Shown: positions 38,001 to 47,546, counted from the stretch's first letter. The stretch is DNA of 64,000 nucleotides from Herminiimonas sp. (GCA_028292665.1 JAQGLW010000189.1:1-64000), one strand, 5' to 3'. Notes: generated from the letters alone by a model not told the origin. Made by a program: numbers and translations.

Positions 38001-39277
38001 ATAGCGGCCTGGTTGCCAATGTCAGCCTGAAGTCGCTCAACATCGATGCATGGCGCAACAGCGTTGCATCGATCATAGGGGCGGACAAACCGAAAGAAAC
38101 AACAGCGCAGTCGAATGCGCTGAACATCGCACAGTATATCGATCCGGAAGTATTGGCAGCGCGCGCGACGGAACTGTATGTGATGGGCAAGAAACTGGAT
38201 AACGTGGTGGTCGGCGCCTCTCATCAGGCCGGCGTATGGCAAGCCAATATCGATTCCGCACAGGCGTCCGGTTACGTCACGTGGAATGAAGCGGTACCGG
38301 GGCGAGGGCTGGGCAAGGTGACCGCGCGTCTGGCCTCGCTGATTATTCCGCAATCCGCCGCGTCGGATGTGACCGAATTGCTGGAAGGGAAAAATTCATC
38401 GGCACAGATTCCGGGCGTGGATATCGTTGCCGAAAATTTCGAACTGTTCGGCAAAAAATTAGGGCATCTGGAATTGCTTGCCAATAACGCCCCCGCTGCT
38501 GCCGGACGCGAATGGCGCATCGATAAGCTTTCCATCATCAATACGGACGCCACACTCAAAGCCGCCGGCAAATGGGCAACCAAGGCCGGAGAAAACGTGT
38601 CTAACCTGACTTATGCGCTTGATATCGCCGACGCGGGAAAATTGCTTGAACGGTTCGGCTTCGCCCATGTGCTGCGCGGCGGCAAAGGAAAAATGGATGG
38701 AGATATCAGCTGGAAAGGATTGCCTTTTTCGATCGACATACCGACTTTGTCCGGACAATTCCATCTGGATATGGCGGCCGGGCAATTCCTGAAGGTGGAT
38801 CCGGGCGCCGCGAAATTGCTGGGAGTCTTGAGCCTGCAATCCTTGCCGCGCCGGCTTGCGCTCGATTTTCGCGATGTGTTTTCGGAGGGCTTTGCGTTTG
38901 ACGGCGCCGTGGCCACAGCCACAATCTCGCAGGGCATCATCAAGACCGACAATTTCAAGATGCGCAGCATAAATGCAATCGTATTGATGGATGGCATAGC
39001 CGATATTTCGAAGGAATCGCAAAATCTGCATGTGGTCGTGATTCCAGAAATCAATGCGGGCGCCGCATCGGTCGTATATGGATTGGTAGTCAATCCGGTG
39101 ATCGGCCTGGGTTCCTTTCTCGCGCAACTGTTCCTGCGCGATCCGTTGATGCGGGCGTTCACCGTCGAGTATCAAATCACCGGCCCATGGAAAGAGCCTG
39201 CCGTCACCAAGCTCGATCGCAAAACGGGGCAGGCTGCCGCGCCCGGCGCTGTCACCAAGGGAGCGAACAATGGTTAA
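35090..39277 (+). CDS. yhdP: YhdP-family AsmA-like envelope protein
   Basis: 1395 residues from the ATG at 35090 (a TTG directly before it is the alternative). One N-terminal membrane helix (about 30-55, ALVTFSVIAYFLFCTIFLVL) anchors a very long periplasmic body. The DUF3971 middle part and C-terminal AsmA-like region are readable (GKGKMDGDISWKGLPFSIDIPTLSGQF, and KEPAVTKLDR near the end). Members are thought to form a bridge for phospholipid traffic to the outer membrane. It overlaps the following nitrilase gene by 8 nt, and tldD follows, a conserved proteobacterial order. Confidence 0.92.
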   Translation: MSIDQYSAARTRGRVAACWRAVQDGYRIANTVTHHALGALVTFSVIAYFLFCTIFLVLRYVVLPNIDFYKPQVEQMVTHAIGRPVSIATIHASWRGLRPHLLLNNVVIHDKEGDQALSLPKVSATLSWWSLAAADLRLYSLEISRPDMDVERDKDGNLFVAGILIDRHKSDNGTGLDWLLSQREIVIRDGWVRWNDAMRGAPELVLNGVDLVLHNQWQNHQFALKATPPPALAAPIDVRADFNHPAFAQKISDASQWKGTVYADWRDTDLAVWKTYFDYPIEMQQGKGSVRAWLDFDRAHIADFTADLTLSNVSARLRNDLQLLSLAQVNGRVSAREEINGTKDGTFSFGARGHAIALTDFSLETMDGLKLPSTTISETFIAASGDRPEKTEIKATALDLHTLANFVGHLPLSATQRQMLVDFSPRGQLKDFSAQWQGAYPDISSYNIKGQFTGLTMNARAPRPARAKDGKVPAQAALPGIPGFDNLTGRVDASDQGGTFTLASEKLIVRLPGYFADPVLPFDRLNMQAKWALQDKNKLLFQIEKMDFLQDGVAGSVSSKHLMPLGESQGKPLGTIDLSAKISAFDFKKIGRYLPLHTPEKLRNWLTGALEGGNAQDVAVTIKGDLANFPFRTERPTDKPTGQFSVTGKIDNGKLNYTPGRFAKDEKSPLWPQLEEIKGTFAIDRSRLEIKADSARTNGVALSKVEAAIPDLLSGDSVLDIDGNAAGSLQNFVDFTNNSPVSDWIARFTEETKASGNARLLLKLQLPLARLTESRVQGTLQFANNNVTLQNLMPPILQTNGELKFHEKGFELNGIKGGFLGGPVAISGGTQHDGTTAVKAEGSLSSEGLRKTYPGSAPQRLLQRITGSTRYSALINVKKQHPEITVESSLQGIAIDFPAPLHKAAGESLPLKFELTDAASDDVSVLRDEIRLSLGNAIAARYSRQKSLEKNASWQVVRGGIGVNVPAPQPDSGLVANVSLKSLNIDAWRNSVASIIGADKPKETTAQSNALNIAQYIDPEVLAARATELYVMGKKLDNVVVGASHQAGVWQANIDSAQASGYVTWNEAVPGRGLGKVTARLASLIIPQSAASDVTELLEGKNSSAQIPGVDIVAENFELFGKKLGHLELLANNAPAAAGREWRIDKLSIINTDATLKAAGKWATKAGENVSNLTYALDIADAGKLLERFGFAHVLRGGKGKMDGDISWKGLPFSIDIPTLSGQFHLDMAAGQFLKVDPGAAKLLGVLSLQSLPRRLALDFRDVFSEGFAFDGAVATATISQGIIKTDNFKMRSINAIVLMDGIADISKESQNLHVVVIPEINAGAASVVYGLVVNPVIGLGSFLAQLFLRDPLMRAFTVEYQITGPWKEPAVTKLDRKTGQAAAPGAVTKGANNG

Positions 39278-40082
39278 AGACGTGATGAAAATCGCCGCCG
39301 TGCAGATGGTGTCGGCGCCTGTGCCGGAACAGAATTTCATCGCTGCGCGCCGCCTGGTTGCGCAGGCGGCGCAGCAGGGAGCGCAGCTTGTTCTGCTGCC
39401 CGAATACTGGCCCGTGATGGGCATGCACGAGTCCGACAAGGCCGGTTATGCGGAACAGGAAACCGACGCGGGACCGATCCAGCGCTGCATGTCCGATATC
39501 GCGCGCGAACACCGGATCTGGCTGATCGGCGGAACGCTGCCGATGGTGTCGCCCGAAGCGGGCAAGGTGCTCAACACGACGCTGGTTTTCAACCCGGACG
39601 GCGAACGAATTTCGCGTTACGACAAAATTCATTTGTTCAGCTTTACCAAGGGCGACGAATCTTATGAAGAATCGCGTACGATCGTGCCCGGCAGTACGGT
39701 GGCGACCTTCGACGCGCCGTTCGGCAAAGTCGGGCTGTCGGTATGCTACGACCTGCGTTTCCCGGAACTGTATCGGGCCATGGGCGACTGTGCATTGATC
39801 GTGGTGCCGGCTGCATTTACTTACACGACGGGCAAAGCGCATTGGGAAGTCCTGCTGCGGGCGCGTGCCATCGAAAACCAGTGCTACGTTCTGGCGGCGG
39901 CCCAGGGCGGCCTGCATCCGAACGGCCGTCGCACCTGGGGCCACAGCATGCTGATCGATCCATGGGGCGAAGTCAAAACGGTGCTGGCCGAAGGCGAGGG
40001 GGTTGTAATCGGCGATATCGAGCCCCATCATCTGATGCGTATACGCGAGAATCTGCCGGCACTGACACACCGCAAATTATGA
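39270..40082 (+). CDS. Nitrilase-superfamily carbon-nitrogen hydrolase (Nit-like)
   Basis: 270 residues. The Glu-Lys-Cys catalytic triad is visible: LLPEYWPV, RYDKIHLFSF and LSVCYDLRFPE. The closest family is Nit1/NitA-like, which hydrolyse deaminated glutathione; the substrate cannot be fixed from sequence alone. AGGGAG lies before the ATG, which overlaps the yhdP stop by 8 nt, indicating translational coupling. An ATG at 39285 is an alternative start. Confidence 0.9.
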   Translation: MVKDVMKIAAVQMVSAPVPEQNFIAARRLVAQAAQQGAQLVLLPEYWPVMGMHESDKAGYAEQETDAGPIQRCMSDIAREHRIWLIGGTLPMVSPEAGKVLNTTLVFNPDGERISRYDKIHLFSFTKGDESYEESRTIVPGSTVATFDAPFGKVGLSVCYDLRFPELYRAMGDCALIVVPAAFTYTTGKAHWEVLLRARAIENQCYVLAAAQGGLHPNGRRTWGHSMLIDPWGEVKTVLAEGEGVVIGDIEPHHLMRIRENLPALTHRKL

Positions 40083-40186
40083 GCTTGTCGCCGGGCAAAA
40101 AACGGTAATCGGCGAGATGCTCTACAATCTGCCTATCTTCCTGAATTCATCTCAACTGCGACCTCGATTCGCAAACCGCACCCATC

Positions 40187-41647
40187 ATGAAACCATTTGA
40201 ACCGAATTTTCAGACCCTGGCCATCGCCCGCGACGTTCTATTGACGCCGTTCGGACTCGATGAGTCCAAATTGATCAAAGCGTTGGGCACCATGTTTACG
40301 CATCGCGTCGATTACGCCGACCTGTATTTCCAGTTCACCAAGAATGAAGGCTGGAGCCTGGAAGAAGGCATCGTGAAGACCGGAAGTTTTTCGATCGATC
40401 AGGGCGTCGGCGTACGCGCGGTGTCGGGCGACAAGACCGCATTTTCTTATTCGGATGAAATTTCCGAGCGTGCGCTGCATGAAGCCGCTGCCGCCACGCG
40501 CACCATCGCGCGCCAAGGCGCGGGCAAGGTCAAGGTCGCTTCTGCGATACAGCCGGCCGGCGGTCGCGCGCTGTACTTGACGAACGATCCGCTTGCTTCG
40601 CTGGATGCAACGCAGAAAGTGAAACTGCTGGAAAAAGTCGAGCGCATTGCGCGCGCCAAAGACCCGCGCGTGGTGCAGGTGATGGCGGGACTTGCGGGAG
40701 AATACGACGTCGTGCTGGTAGTGCGCAGCGACGGCGTGATCGCGGCCGACATCCGGCCGCTGGTGCGCGTGTCCGTTACCGTCATTGCAGAACAGAACGG
40801 CCGCCGCGAAATGGGTTCCAGCGGCGGCGGCGGACGCTATAGCTACGACTACTTCAGCGATGAATTGCTCGAAACATACGCAAGCGAAGCGGTCGCCGCC
40901 GCGCTCGTCAACCTGGATGCGCGGCCTGCGCCTGCCGGTCCGATGACCGTGGTGCTTGGACCGGGCTGGCCCGGCGTCCTGCTGCACGAGGCCATCGGCC
41001 ACGGTCTGGAAGGCGACTTCAACCGGAAGGGATCGAGCACATTCTCCGGCCGCATCGGCGAACGTGTCGCGGCCAAAGGCGTAACAGTCGTCGACGACGG
41101 CACCATCGCCGATCGCCGCGGCTCGCTCAACATGGATGACGAAGGCAACGCGACGCAATGCACGACGCTGATCGAAGACGGCATCCTGAAGGGTTATATC
41201 CAGGATACGATGAATGCGCGCCTGATGAAGATGCCGGTGACCGGCAATGCAAGGCGTGAATCGTTTGCCCACCTGCCGATGCCGCGGATGACCAATACCT
41301 ACATGCTGGGCGGCGACAAGGATCCCGCCGAAATCCTGGCGTCGGTCAAGAACGGCCTGTATGCAGTCAATTTCGGCGGCGGCCAGGTCGATATCACCAA
41401 CGGCAAATTCGTGTTTTCCGCCAGCGAGGCGTACATGATCGAAGACGGCAAGGTCACTTATCCGGTCAAGGGCGCAACGCTGATCGGCAACGGTCCCGAT
41501 GTGTTGAATCGGGTATCGATGATCGGCAACGACATGCGGCTCGATTCCGGGGTCGGCGTCTGCGGCAAGGAAGGGCAGAGCGTGCCGGTCGGCGTCGGTC
41601 AGCCGACCTTGCGCATCGACGGCGTGACGGTAGGCGGTACCGCGTAA
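40187..41647 (+). CDS. tldD: Metalloprotease TldD
   Basis: 486 residues, matching E. coli TldD (481). With its partner TldE (PmbA, not in the window) it forms a protease that processes modified peptides such as microcin B17 and degrades unfolded peptides. The zinc motif is [16 protein letters not shown] (HExxxH). [12 protein letters not shown]-like sequence near 65 reads [20 protein letters not shown]. The conserved tail [25 protein letters not shown] is present. It follows the nitrilase gene by about 105 nt and may also have its own promoter (TACAAT at 40123-40128). Confidence 0.96.
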   Translation: MKPFEPNFQTLAIARDVLLTPFGLDESKLIKALGTMFTHRVDYADLYFQFTKNEGWSLEEGIVKTGSFSIDQGVGVRAVSGDKTAFSYSDEISERALHEAAAATRTIARQGAGKVKVASAIQPAGGRALYLTNDPLASLDATQKVKLLEKVERIARAKDPRVVQVMAGLAGEYDVVLVVRSDGVIAADIRPLVRVSVTVIAEQNGRREMGSSGGGGRYSYDYFSDELLETYASEAVAAALVNLDARPAPAGPMTVVLGPGWPGVLLHEAIGHGLEGDFNRKGSSTFSGRIGERVAAKGVTVVDDGTIADRRGSLNMDDEGNATQCTTLIEDGILKGYIQDTMNARLMKMPVTGNARRESFAHLPMPRMTNTYMLGGDKDPAEILASVKNGLYAVNFGGGQVDITNGKFVFSASEAYMIEDGKVTYPVKGATLIGNGPDVLNRVSMIGNDMRLDSGVGVCGKEGQSVPVGVGQPTLRIDGVTVGGTA

Positions 41648-41765
41648 CTGCGATGCAGTCATTCCTCTGATGACGGGAGTGACGGCGCAATTTGAACGCG
41701 GCGCTTGCCAAATGCATTGATTTATTGCACTATTGCTTTAAATTCGCTTCAAGCCCGGTAAAACC

Positions 41766-41837
41766 ATGACCTCCGCACGCTTTCACTTTTATTTTTACTT
41801 TAGCTATTCCAGCCCAACGGCGGTGGAAAAGCGGTAA
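41766..41837 (+). CDS. Phe/Tyr-rich leader peptide of aroG
   Basis: 23 codons, MTSARFHFYFYFSYSSPTAV then EKR, stop. Residues 6-14 (FHFYFYFSY) contain four Phe and three Tyr codons, the end products of the pathway begun by the next gene, a DAHP synthase. The layout matches ribosome-dependent attenuators such as pheL. Segment 1 is CCTCCGC (41770-41776), just before the control codons. Segment 2 is GGCGGTGG (41819-41826), next to the stop. Segment 3 is ACCGCCA (41888-41894) and segment 4 is TGGCGGT (41899-41905). Stalling at the aromatic codons would free 2 to pair with 3 and block the 3:4 terminator. The start has only a weak Shine-Dalgarno. Confidence 0.75.
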   Translation: MTSARFHFYFYFSYSSPTAVEKR

Positions 41838-41883
41838 GCTCACGTAAAAGCGACACGATAAACGAGACAAACCGAATTTCTTG

Positions 41884-41910
41884 AAAAACCGCCAGCGATG
41901 GCGGTTTTTT
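41884..41910 (+). terminator. Attenuator terminator before aroG
   Basis: 11-bp perfect stem AAAAACCGCCA/TGGCGGTTTTT around the loop GCGA, ending in TTTTTT. It lies 46 nt after the leader-peptide stop and 55 nt before the aroG ATG. Confidence 0.88.
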
Positions 41911-41965
41911 CATTTCAGGGTTTAAAAATTTTTCACAGATTTAAAATTTTTTGATTGGAGAAAAC

Positions 41966-43033
41966 ATGCCGCGCACCGACGACCTACGGATCCGAGAAAT
42001 GAAAGAACTGATACCGCCTTCGCACCTGATTCGCGAATTCCCCTGCTCGGAAAAAGTGGCCGATACGACCGCGGCCGCGCGCACCGCGCTGCACCGCATC
42101 CTGCACGGACAGGACGATCGCGTCATGGTCGTGATCGGTCCCTGCTCGATTCACGATACCAAGGCTGCGATGGAGTATGCACACCGGCTGGTGAAGGAAC
42201 GCAAGCGTTTTGCCGGCGAGCTGGAAATCGTGATGCGCGTTTATTTCGAGAAGCCGCGCACGACCGTCGGCTGGAAAGGGCTGATCAACGACCCGCATAT
42301 GGACAACAGTTTCCGCATCAACGACGGATTGCGGATGGCGCGCGAACTGCTGATGAATATCAATGAACTGGGCCTGCCTGCCGGCACCGAATTTCTCGAC
42401 GTGATCAGTCCGCAATACGTTGCCGATCTGATCAGCTGGGGCGCGATCGGCGCACGCACCACCGAGTCGCAAGTGCATCGCGAACTCGCATCGGGACTGT
42501 CGTGCCCGGTCGGTTTCAAGAACGGCACCGACGGCAACATCAAAATCGCGGTCGATGCGATCAAGGCGGCATCGCAACCGCACCATTTTCTGTCGGTGAC
42601 CAAGGGCGGCCATTCGGCCATCGTGTCCACCAGCGGCAATGAAGACTGCCACATCATCCTGCGCGGCGGCAAGGCGCCGAACTACGATGCGGCCAGCGTC
42701 GATGCAGCCTGCAAGGACATCGCCGCCAGCGGCCTCGCGTCGCGCCTGATGATCGATGCATCGCATGCCAACAGTTCGAAAAAGCCGGAGAATCAGGTGC
42801 CGGTATGCGCCGACATCGGCCGGCAAATCGCCGCCGGCGATACGCGTATCGTCGGCGTGATGGTCGAGTCGCACCTGGTTGCCGGACGTCAGGATCTGAT
42901 CCCCGGCAAGGAACTGACTTATGGTCAGTCGGTCACCGACGGCTGTATCGGCTGGGATGAGAGCATCAGTGTGCTGGAAGGATTGGCGGCGGCAGTCAGG
43001 CAGCGCCGCCACGTCAAGGACCCGGATGCCTGA
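41966..43033 (+). CDS. aroG: 3-deoxy-7-phosphoheptulonate synthase (DAHP synthase, class I)
   Basis: 355 residues from the ATG at 41966 (GGAG 5 nt upstream); an upstream in-frame TTG is rejected. First enzyme of the shikimate pathway, condensing PEP and erythrose-4-phosphate. Motifs: VVIGPCSIHDTKAAMEYA, RVYFEKPRTTVGWKGLINDP, IGARTTESQVHRELASGLS, KNGTDGN and DASHANSSKKPENQ. Isozyme type (Phe- or Tyr-sensitive) cannot be read with certainty, but the Phe/Tyr leader upstream fits either. The gene symbol is by family, not by allosteric evidence. A long palindrome lies downstream. Confidence 0.94.
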   Translation: MPRTDDLRIREMKELIPPSHLIREFPCSEKVADTTAAARTALHRILHGQDDRVMVVIGPCSIHDTKAAMEYAHRLVKERKRFAGELEIVMRVYFEKPRTTVGWKGLINDPHMDNSFRINDGLRMARELLMNINELGLPAGTEFLDVISPQYVADLISWGAIGARTTESQVHRELASGLSCPVGFKNGTDGNIKIAVDAIKAASQPHHFLSVTKGGHSAIVSTSGNEDCHIILRGGKAPNYDAASVDAACKDIAASGLASRLMIDASHANSSKKPENQVPVCADIGRQIAAGDTRIVGVMVESHLVAGRQDLIPGKELTYGQSVTDGCIGWDESISVLEGLAAAVRQRRHVKDPDA

Positions 43034-43051
43034 TGGATTCAACCCAATCAG

Positions 43052-43105
43052 GTCCCGGGATCATGGGCGGATAACGTTTCGTTCATCCGCCCATGATCCC
43101 GGGAC
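43052..43105. repeat. Long palindrome after aroG
   Basis: Perfect 21-bp arms (43052-43072 and 43085-43105, beginning GTCCCGGGATCATGGGCGG) with an inner AACG/CGTT and a TTT loop, nearly 25 bp in all. It lies between convergent genes and has no T run. It could act as a two-way transcription barrier or mRNA 3' stabiliser, or be a mobile palindrome. Confidence 0.75.
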
Positions 43106-43165
43106 GCACTTGATGAATATAGAGAGAGTGAAGTGGTTTTTTCAGGAGTGAAGAGAATGTGCTGG

Positions 43166-43798
43166 TCAATACCTCTTGATCAGCGTCATCTGTTCGCCTT
43201 CCCGCCGCATTTCCGTCCGATTCAGAAATGACATGCCGAGCAATGCAAGCGACAGGCCGCTTTCGTGAATGCTTGCATCGACTCCGTTGAGCACGATATC
43301 GCCGATTTTGACCGTATCCAATTTGACGCGATAGATGGAAATGACGCCATTGGCGGTGTTGCTGTAACCGATCTGGCCTTTCTTGTAGTCGATCCCGAGG
43401 CGGATTGCATCCGCCGCCGACAGCGCGACCGCTGTGGCGCCGGTATCCACCAGCATGGTGACGATGCCGCCGTTGATCTGGCCCTGCGTGATGAAATGGC
43501 CGCGTCCGTCGGCTTGCAGCGTGACGCTGGCCGGACCGGTCGGAGCAGTACGGTTGATATGCTCGCCGATGGCGATTGTCCGGCGTTTGCCGTTCGCTTC
43601 AACCGTTGCGCCGGATTGGTTGGCGGATATCAGCCTGACGCCGTCGGAAATCGAATTGCCGACGGAGTAGGTCTTGGGAGCGCTTCCATCGATCACCAGC
43701 ACCGCTTTGCCCGGAAACAGCCCGACGACGCTGATGTCAACCGCATGCGCGAAGTGGGCAGTCATGAACAGGCCGGCAACTAATATGAGTTTGCGCAT
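43166..43798 (-). CDS. Exported retropepsin-like aspartic protease
   Basis: 210 residues. A signal peptide (1-19, MRKLILVAGLFMTAHFAHA) is followed by a domain with SHxVSDGVRLISAN-like sequence (YSVGNSISDGVRLIS). The clan-AA catalytic core is HFITQGQINGGIVTMLVDTGATAVALS, with Asp in DTGAT. LLGMSFLN is the second conserved element of the TIGR02281-type family. Exported single-domain members probably act as homodimers; their substrates are unknown. It is the last gene of a yajQ-94 aa protein-protease operon. Confidence 0.85.
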   Translation of the reverse strand: MRKLILVAGLFMTAHFAHAVDISVVGLFPGKAVLVIDGSAPKTYSVGNSISDGVRLISANQSGATVEANGKRRTIAIGEHINRTAPTGPASVTLQADGRGHFITQGQINGGIVTMLVDTGATAVALSAADAIRLGIDYKKGQIGYSNTANGVISIYRVKLDTVKIGDIVLNGVDASIHESGLSLALLGMSFLNRTEMRREGEQMTLIKRY

Positions 43799-43816
43799 GG
43801 GGATGGCGGGGGCGGG

Positions 43817-44101
43817 TTAAAACGAGTCAGGCACTAAGGCCTGATGCAATGACAGCAACGTGAAGATTTCTTCCCGTGCTTCTTCGGGGAATTCTGCACG
43901 GTCACCTTGATTGTCCGAAACAAACCTGCGAAAGTAGACATTCAATTCCGGATAGCCCCATAACTTCTGAACCACCATGAGGATATGCGGAAAATCCTTT
44001 TCCAGCACAGTCCGGTAAGGAGCCGCGGAAGGCAATTGCCTGCCTGCGGATGAACGTTCTCCGCCGGGAAAATCGCTGTGCGGAAATGAATCGCGAGGCA
44101 T
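43817..44101 (-). CDS. Conserved-looking hypothetical protein, 94 aa
   Basis: I do not recognise the family. The protein is soluble, with a polar N-terminus rich in Pro, Ser and Gly and a helical acidic C-terminus (ILMVVQKLWGYPELNVYFRRF, then EEAREEIFTLLSLHQALVPDSF). It is probably real. It lies 5 nt after the yajQ stop and 18 nt before the aspartic protease on the same strand, with normal codon use. No signal peptide or metal motif is seen. Confidence 0.65.
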   Translation of the reverse strand: MPRDSFPHSDFPGGERSSAGRQLPSAAPYRTVLEKDFPHILMVVQKLWGYPELNVYFRRFVSDNQGDRAEFPEEAREEIFTLLSLHQALVPDSF

Positions 44102-44106
44102 GATCG

Positions 44107-44592
44107 CTAGTCGCGGAAATTATTGAATTCCAGGGGCAGGTCGGCCACCTCCTTGCGCAACAACGCCATCGCGGCTTGCAGGTCGTCCCGTTTGGCGCCG
44201 GTGATGCGCACGGCATCGCCTTGTATGCTGGCCTGCACTTTCATCTTGCTGTCCTTGATGATGCGGACAATCTTTTTGGCGGCATCGGATTCAATGCCGT
44301 TTTTGATCTTGATCACCTGCTTGACCTTGTCGCCGCCGATTTTCTCGATTTTGCCGATGTCGAGAAAGCGTACATCGACGTTGCGCTTGACCAGTTTCCC
44401 GGTTAATACATCGCGTACCTGTCCCAACTGAAATTCGGAATCCGCATATGCGGTCAGTTCGCGCTCTTTTTGTTCGATGCGGGCATCGCTGCCCTTGAAG
44501 TCGAAACGCGTGGAAATTTCCTTGTTCGCCTGATCGACCGCATTCTTCACTTCGACCAGATTGGCTTCGGACACAACGTCAAACGATGGCAT
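44107..44592 (-). CDS. yajQ: YajQ-family nucleotide-binding protein
   Basis: 161 residues from the ATG at 44592 ([15 protein letters not shown]), with AAAAGGAAAAG upstream. Two ferredoxin-like halves; the motifs [30 protein letters not shown] and [21 protein letters not shown] are diagnostic. Homologues bind nucleotides, including cyclic di-GMP in some plant and animal pathogens, where they act with transcription factors. Whether this one does is untested. It is first in a three-gene minus-strand unit and divergent from murB. Confidence 0.95.
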   Translation of the reverse strand: MPSFDVVSEANLVEVKNAVDQANKEISTRFDFKGSDARIEQKERELTAYADSEFQLGQVRDVLTGKLVKRNVDVRFLDIGKIEKIGGDKVKQVIKIKNGIESDAAKKIVRIIKDSKMKVQASIQGDAVRITGAKRDDLQAAMALLRKEVADLPLEFNNFRD

Positions 44593-44699
44593 GGCTTTTC
44601 CTTTTATCTTGTACAAGTCCCCGTTGCATCGGCGCTTGCTATTTCATTAACTGGCCATTCTAGCGGACAAAAAACCGGGTGGCTATAGTCGCGGGACGC

Positions 44700-44705
44700 T
44701 ATAAT
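44700..44705 (+). promoter_or_regulatory. Candidate -10 box of murB (TATAAT)
   Basis: TATAAT in the context GACGCTATAATCGCC, 9 nt before the murB ATG. No convincing -35 lies 16-18 nt upstream. Use of this box would give a 5' leader of at most a few nucleotides. Confidence 0.4.
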
Positions 44706-44714
44706 CGCCCGGCT

Positions 44715-45746
44715 ATGGCTCTTCCTCTTTCCGTCCGATACGGTTTTCCGCTGCGCGACCATAATACTTTCGGTATTGAAGCCGACGCGCATGCCTATCT
44801 GCCCGTACTCTCGGCTGACGCGCTGGTTGCCGTCCGGGAAAACGAAACGCTGGCCGGGTTGCCGCGCCTGGTGCTGGGCGGCGGCAGCAATGTGTTGTTC
44901 ACGCGCGATTTTGCCGGACTGGTGCTGCATATGCGCAGTATCGGCATCGAGATCGTCGGCGAAGATGCCGATGTCACTTATGTCCGTGCGGCTGCCGGAG
45001 AAAACTGGCATCGTTTCGTTCAGTGGACGCTGATGCAAGGGTTGAACGGGCTGGAGAACTTGTCATTGATTCCCGGCAGCGTCGGCGCTGCGCCGATTCA
45101 AAACATCGGCGCCTACGGCGTCGAAGTCAAGGATTGCTTCCATGCGCTGACGGCGTTCGACTTTGAAACGGGAAAAATTCTTGCGCTGGACAAGCCGGAT
45201 TGCCGGTTCGGTTATCGCGATAGCGTGTTCAAGAACGGCCTGCGCGATCGTGCGGTCATCCTGGATGTGACTTTCGCATTGCCGAAACGCTGGCAGCCGA
45301 ATCTCCGCTATGCGGATGTCGCTCAGGAATTGCATGCGCGCGGGCTTGCTGCGCCGACTGCGCACGATATCAGCGAGGCCGTCATCGCGGTCCGCACGCG
45401 CAAGCTGCCTGACCCGGCCGTGATCGGGAATGCGGGCAGCTTCTTCAAGAATCCGGTGGTGCCGGCGATGCAGCGCGACGCGCTGCTGGCGCGTCATCCG
45501 CAACTGGTCAGTTACGCGCAGCCGGATGGAAGTTTCAAGCTGGCCGCCGGCTGGCTGATCGATCAATGCGGATGGAAAGGGAAAAGCATCGGCGCGGCGG
45601 GAGTGTACGAAAAACAGGCGCTGGTGCTGGTCAACCGGGGCGGAGCGTCGGGACCGGACATCGTGCGGCTGGCCGAGGCGATTCAGGCCGATGTATCAGC
45701 GAGGTTCGGCGTGATGCTCGAGCCGGAACCGGTCTTTGTCCATTGA
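44715..45746 (+). CDS. murB: UDP-N-acetylenolpyruvoylglucosamine reductase
   Basis: 343 residues from the ATG at 44715 ([20 protein letters not shown]); an upstream in-frame GTG/ATG extension lacks homology. FAD enzyme making UDP-MurNAc. FAD-binding motifs [12 protein letters not shown] and [19 protein letters not shown] are present, with the catalytic Ser in NAGSFFKNP and the Glu in [10 protein letters not shown]. It is the type I form, like E. coli MurB (342 aa). No Shine-Dalgarno is visible. Confidence 0.96.
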   Translation: MALPLSVRYGFPLRDHNTFGIEADAHAYLPVLSADALVAVRENETLAGLPRLVLGGGSNVLFTRDFAGLVLHMRSIGIEIVGEDADVTYVRAAAGENWHRFVQWTLMQGLNGLENLSLIPGSVGAAPIQNIGAYGVEVKDCFHALTAFDFETGKILALDKPDCRFGYRDSVFKNGLRDRAVILDVTFALPKRWQPNLRYADVAQELHARGLAAPTAHDISEAVIAVRTRKLPDPAVIGNAGSFFKNPVVPAMQRDALLARHPQLVSYAQPDGSFKLAAGWLIDQCGWKGKSIGAAGVYEKQALVLVNRGGASGPDIVRLAEAIQADVSARFGVMLEPEPVFVH

Positions 45747-45764
45747 TATTCCAATGAAAAATTC

Positions 45765-45792
45765 TGTCATCCCGACACAAGCCGGAATGACG
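45765..45792. repeat. REP-like hairpin between murB and ppnP
   Basis: TGTCATCCCG...CGGAATGACG, an imperfect palindrome between convergent genes. It resembles the widespread GTCATTCCGG-type REP units of proteobacteria. Confidence 0.5.
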
Positions 45793-45828
45793 ATTTCCGA
45801 AGGTTCTATTTCCCCCCGGCAGTCCCGC

Positions 45829-46143
45829 TCAACCGAAATGGCAGACGTAATCCAGCGTCTCCACCGTTTCGATATCGAAGCTGGAATTGCCCGCCACTTC
45901 AAACCGCTGGCCGCCTTCATAGGTTTTCCAGCCGTCTTCGCCCTTTAGGCGGATGCGGCATTTGCCTGCGTTCAATTCCATGATTTCCGGGGCGCCGGTA
46001 TTGAATGTCAGTGAAGAAGGGAAAATCACGCCGATGGTTTTTTTTGTGCCGTCGGGAAGGATCACCGTGTGCGATACGCACTTCCCGTCGAAGTAAATAT
46101 TGGCTTGCTTGATGACGGATACGTTGTCGAATTGCTTGCTCAT
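45829..46143 (-). CDS. ppnP: Pyrimidine/purine nucleoside phosphorylase PpnP
   Basis: 104 residues from the ATG at 46143 ([10 protein letters not shown]). A second ATG five codons upstream and a third further up inside the argG terminator are less likely. Small cupin-fold protein (formerly DUF1255/YaiE) that phosphorolyses several nucleosides. Motifs: [45 protein letters not shown] and [12 protein letters not shown]. It lies 22 nt beyond the argG terminator hairpin. Confidence 0.9.
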   Translation of the reverse strand: MSKQFDNVSVIKQANIYFDGKCVSHTVILPDGTKKTIGVIFPSSLTFNTGAPEIMELNAGKCRIRLKGEDGWKTYEGGQRFEVAGNSSFDIETVETLDYVCHFG

Positions 46144-46165
46144 GTCCGGTTCTTTCATCCTGATT

Positions 46166-46195
46166 AGAAAAGGGCCCATGACGAAACGGGCCCTT
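46166..46195 (-). terminator. Intrinsic terminator of argG
   Basis: Minus-strand stem AAGGGCCC/GGGCCCTT (46195-46188 with 46177-46170), 10-nt loop, followed by TTCT. The short T run makes it moderately strong. Confidence 0.7.
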
Positions 46196-46217
46196 GAAGT
46201 GTGAAGCGACAGCGGCG

Positions 46218-47450
<1,233 letters not shown>

Positions 47451-47546
47451 GGTTGTTTCCTATAAAAACGCGAGATTCTTCAAATCAGGAGGTGGCAAGC
47501 AGGAAGCCGCCACCGATTCCGGTATCGACCGGGGCGACCAGGCATG

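Larger units (their letters stand above)
41648..41965 (+). promoter_or_regulatory. aroG leader region
   Basis: 318 nt between tldD and aroG. It holds the leader peptide ORF (41766-41837), an attenuator terminator (41884-41910) and the aroG ribosome-binding site GGAG (41957-41960). A possible promoter is TTGATT (41717-41722), 16-bp spacer, TAAATT (41739-41744); both hexamers match consensus at only four of six positions. Confidence 0.6.

Noticed and set aside
40238-41662. 474-codon antisense frame over tldD
   Set aside because: Same artefact of G+C-biased third positions; tldD on the plus strand has its zinc motif and conserved ends.
41984-43042. 352-codon antisense frame over aroG
   Set aside because: Shadow frame with no recognisable motifs, while aroG is complete on the other strand.
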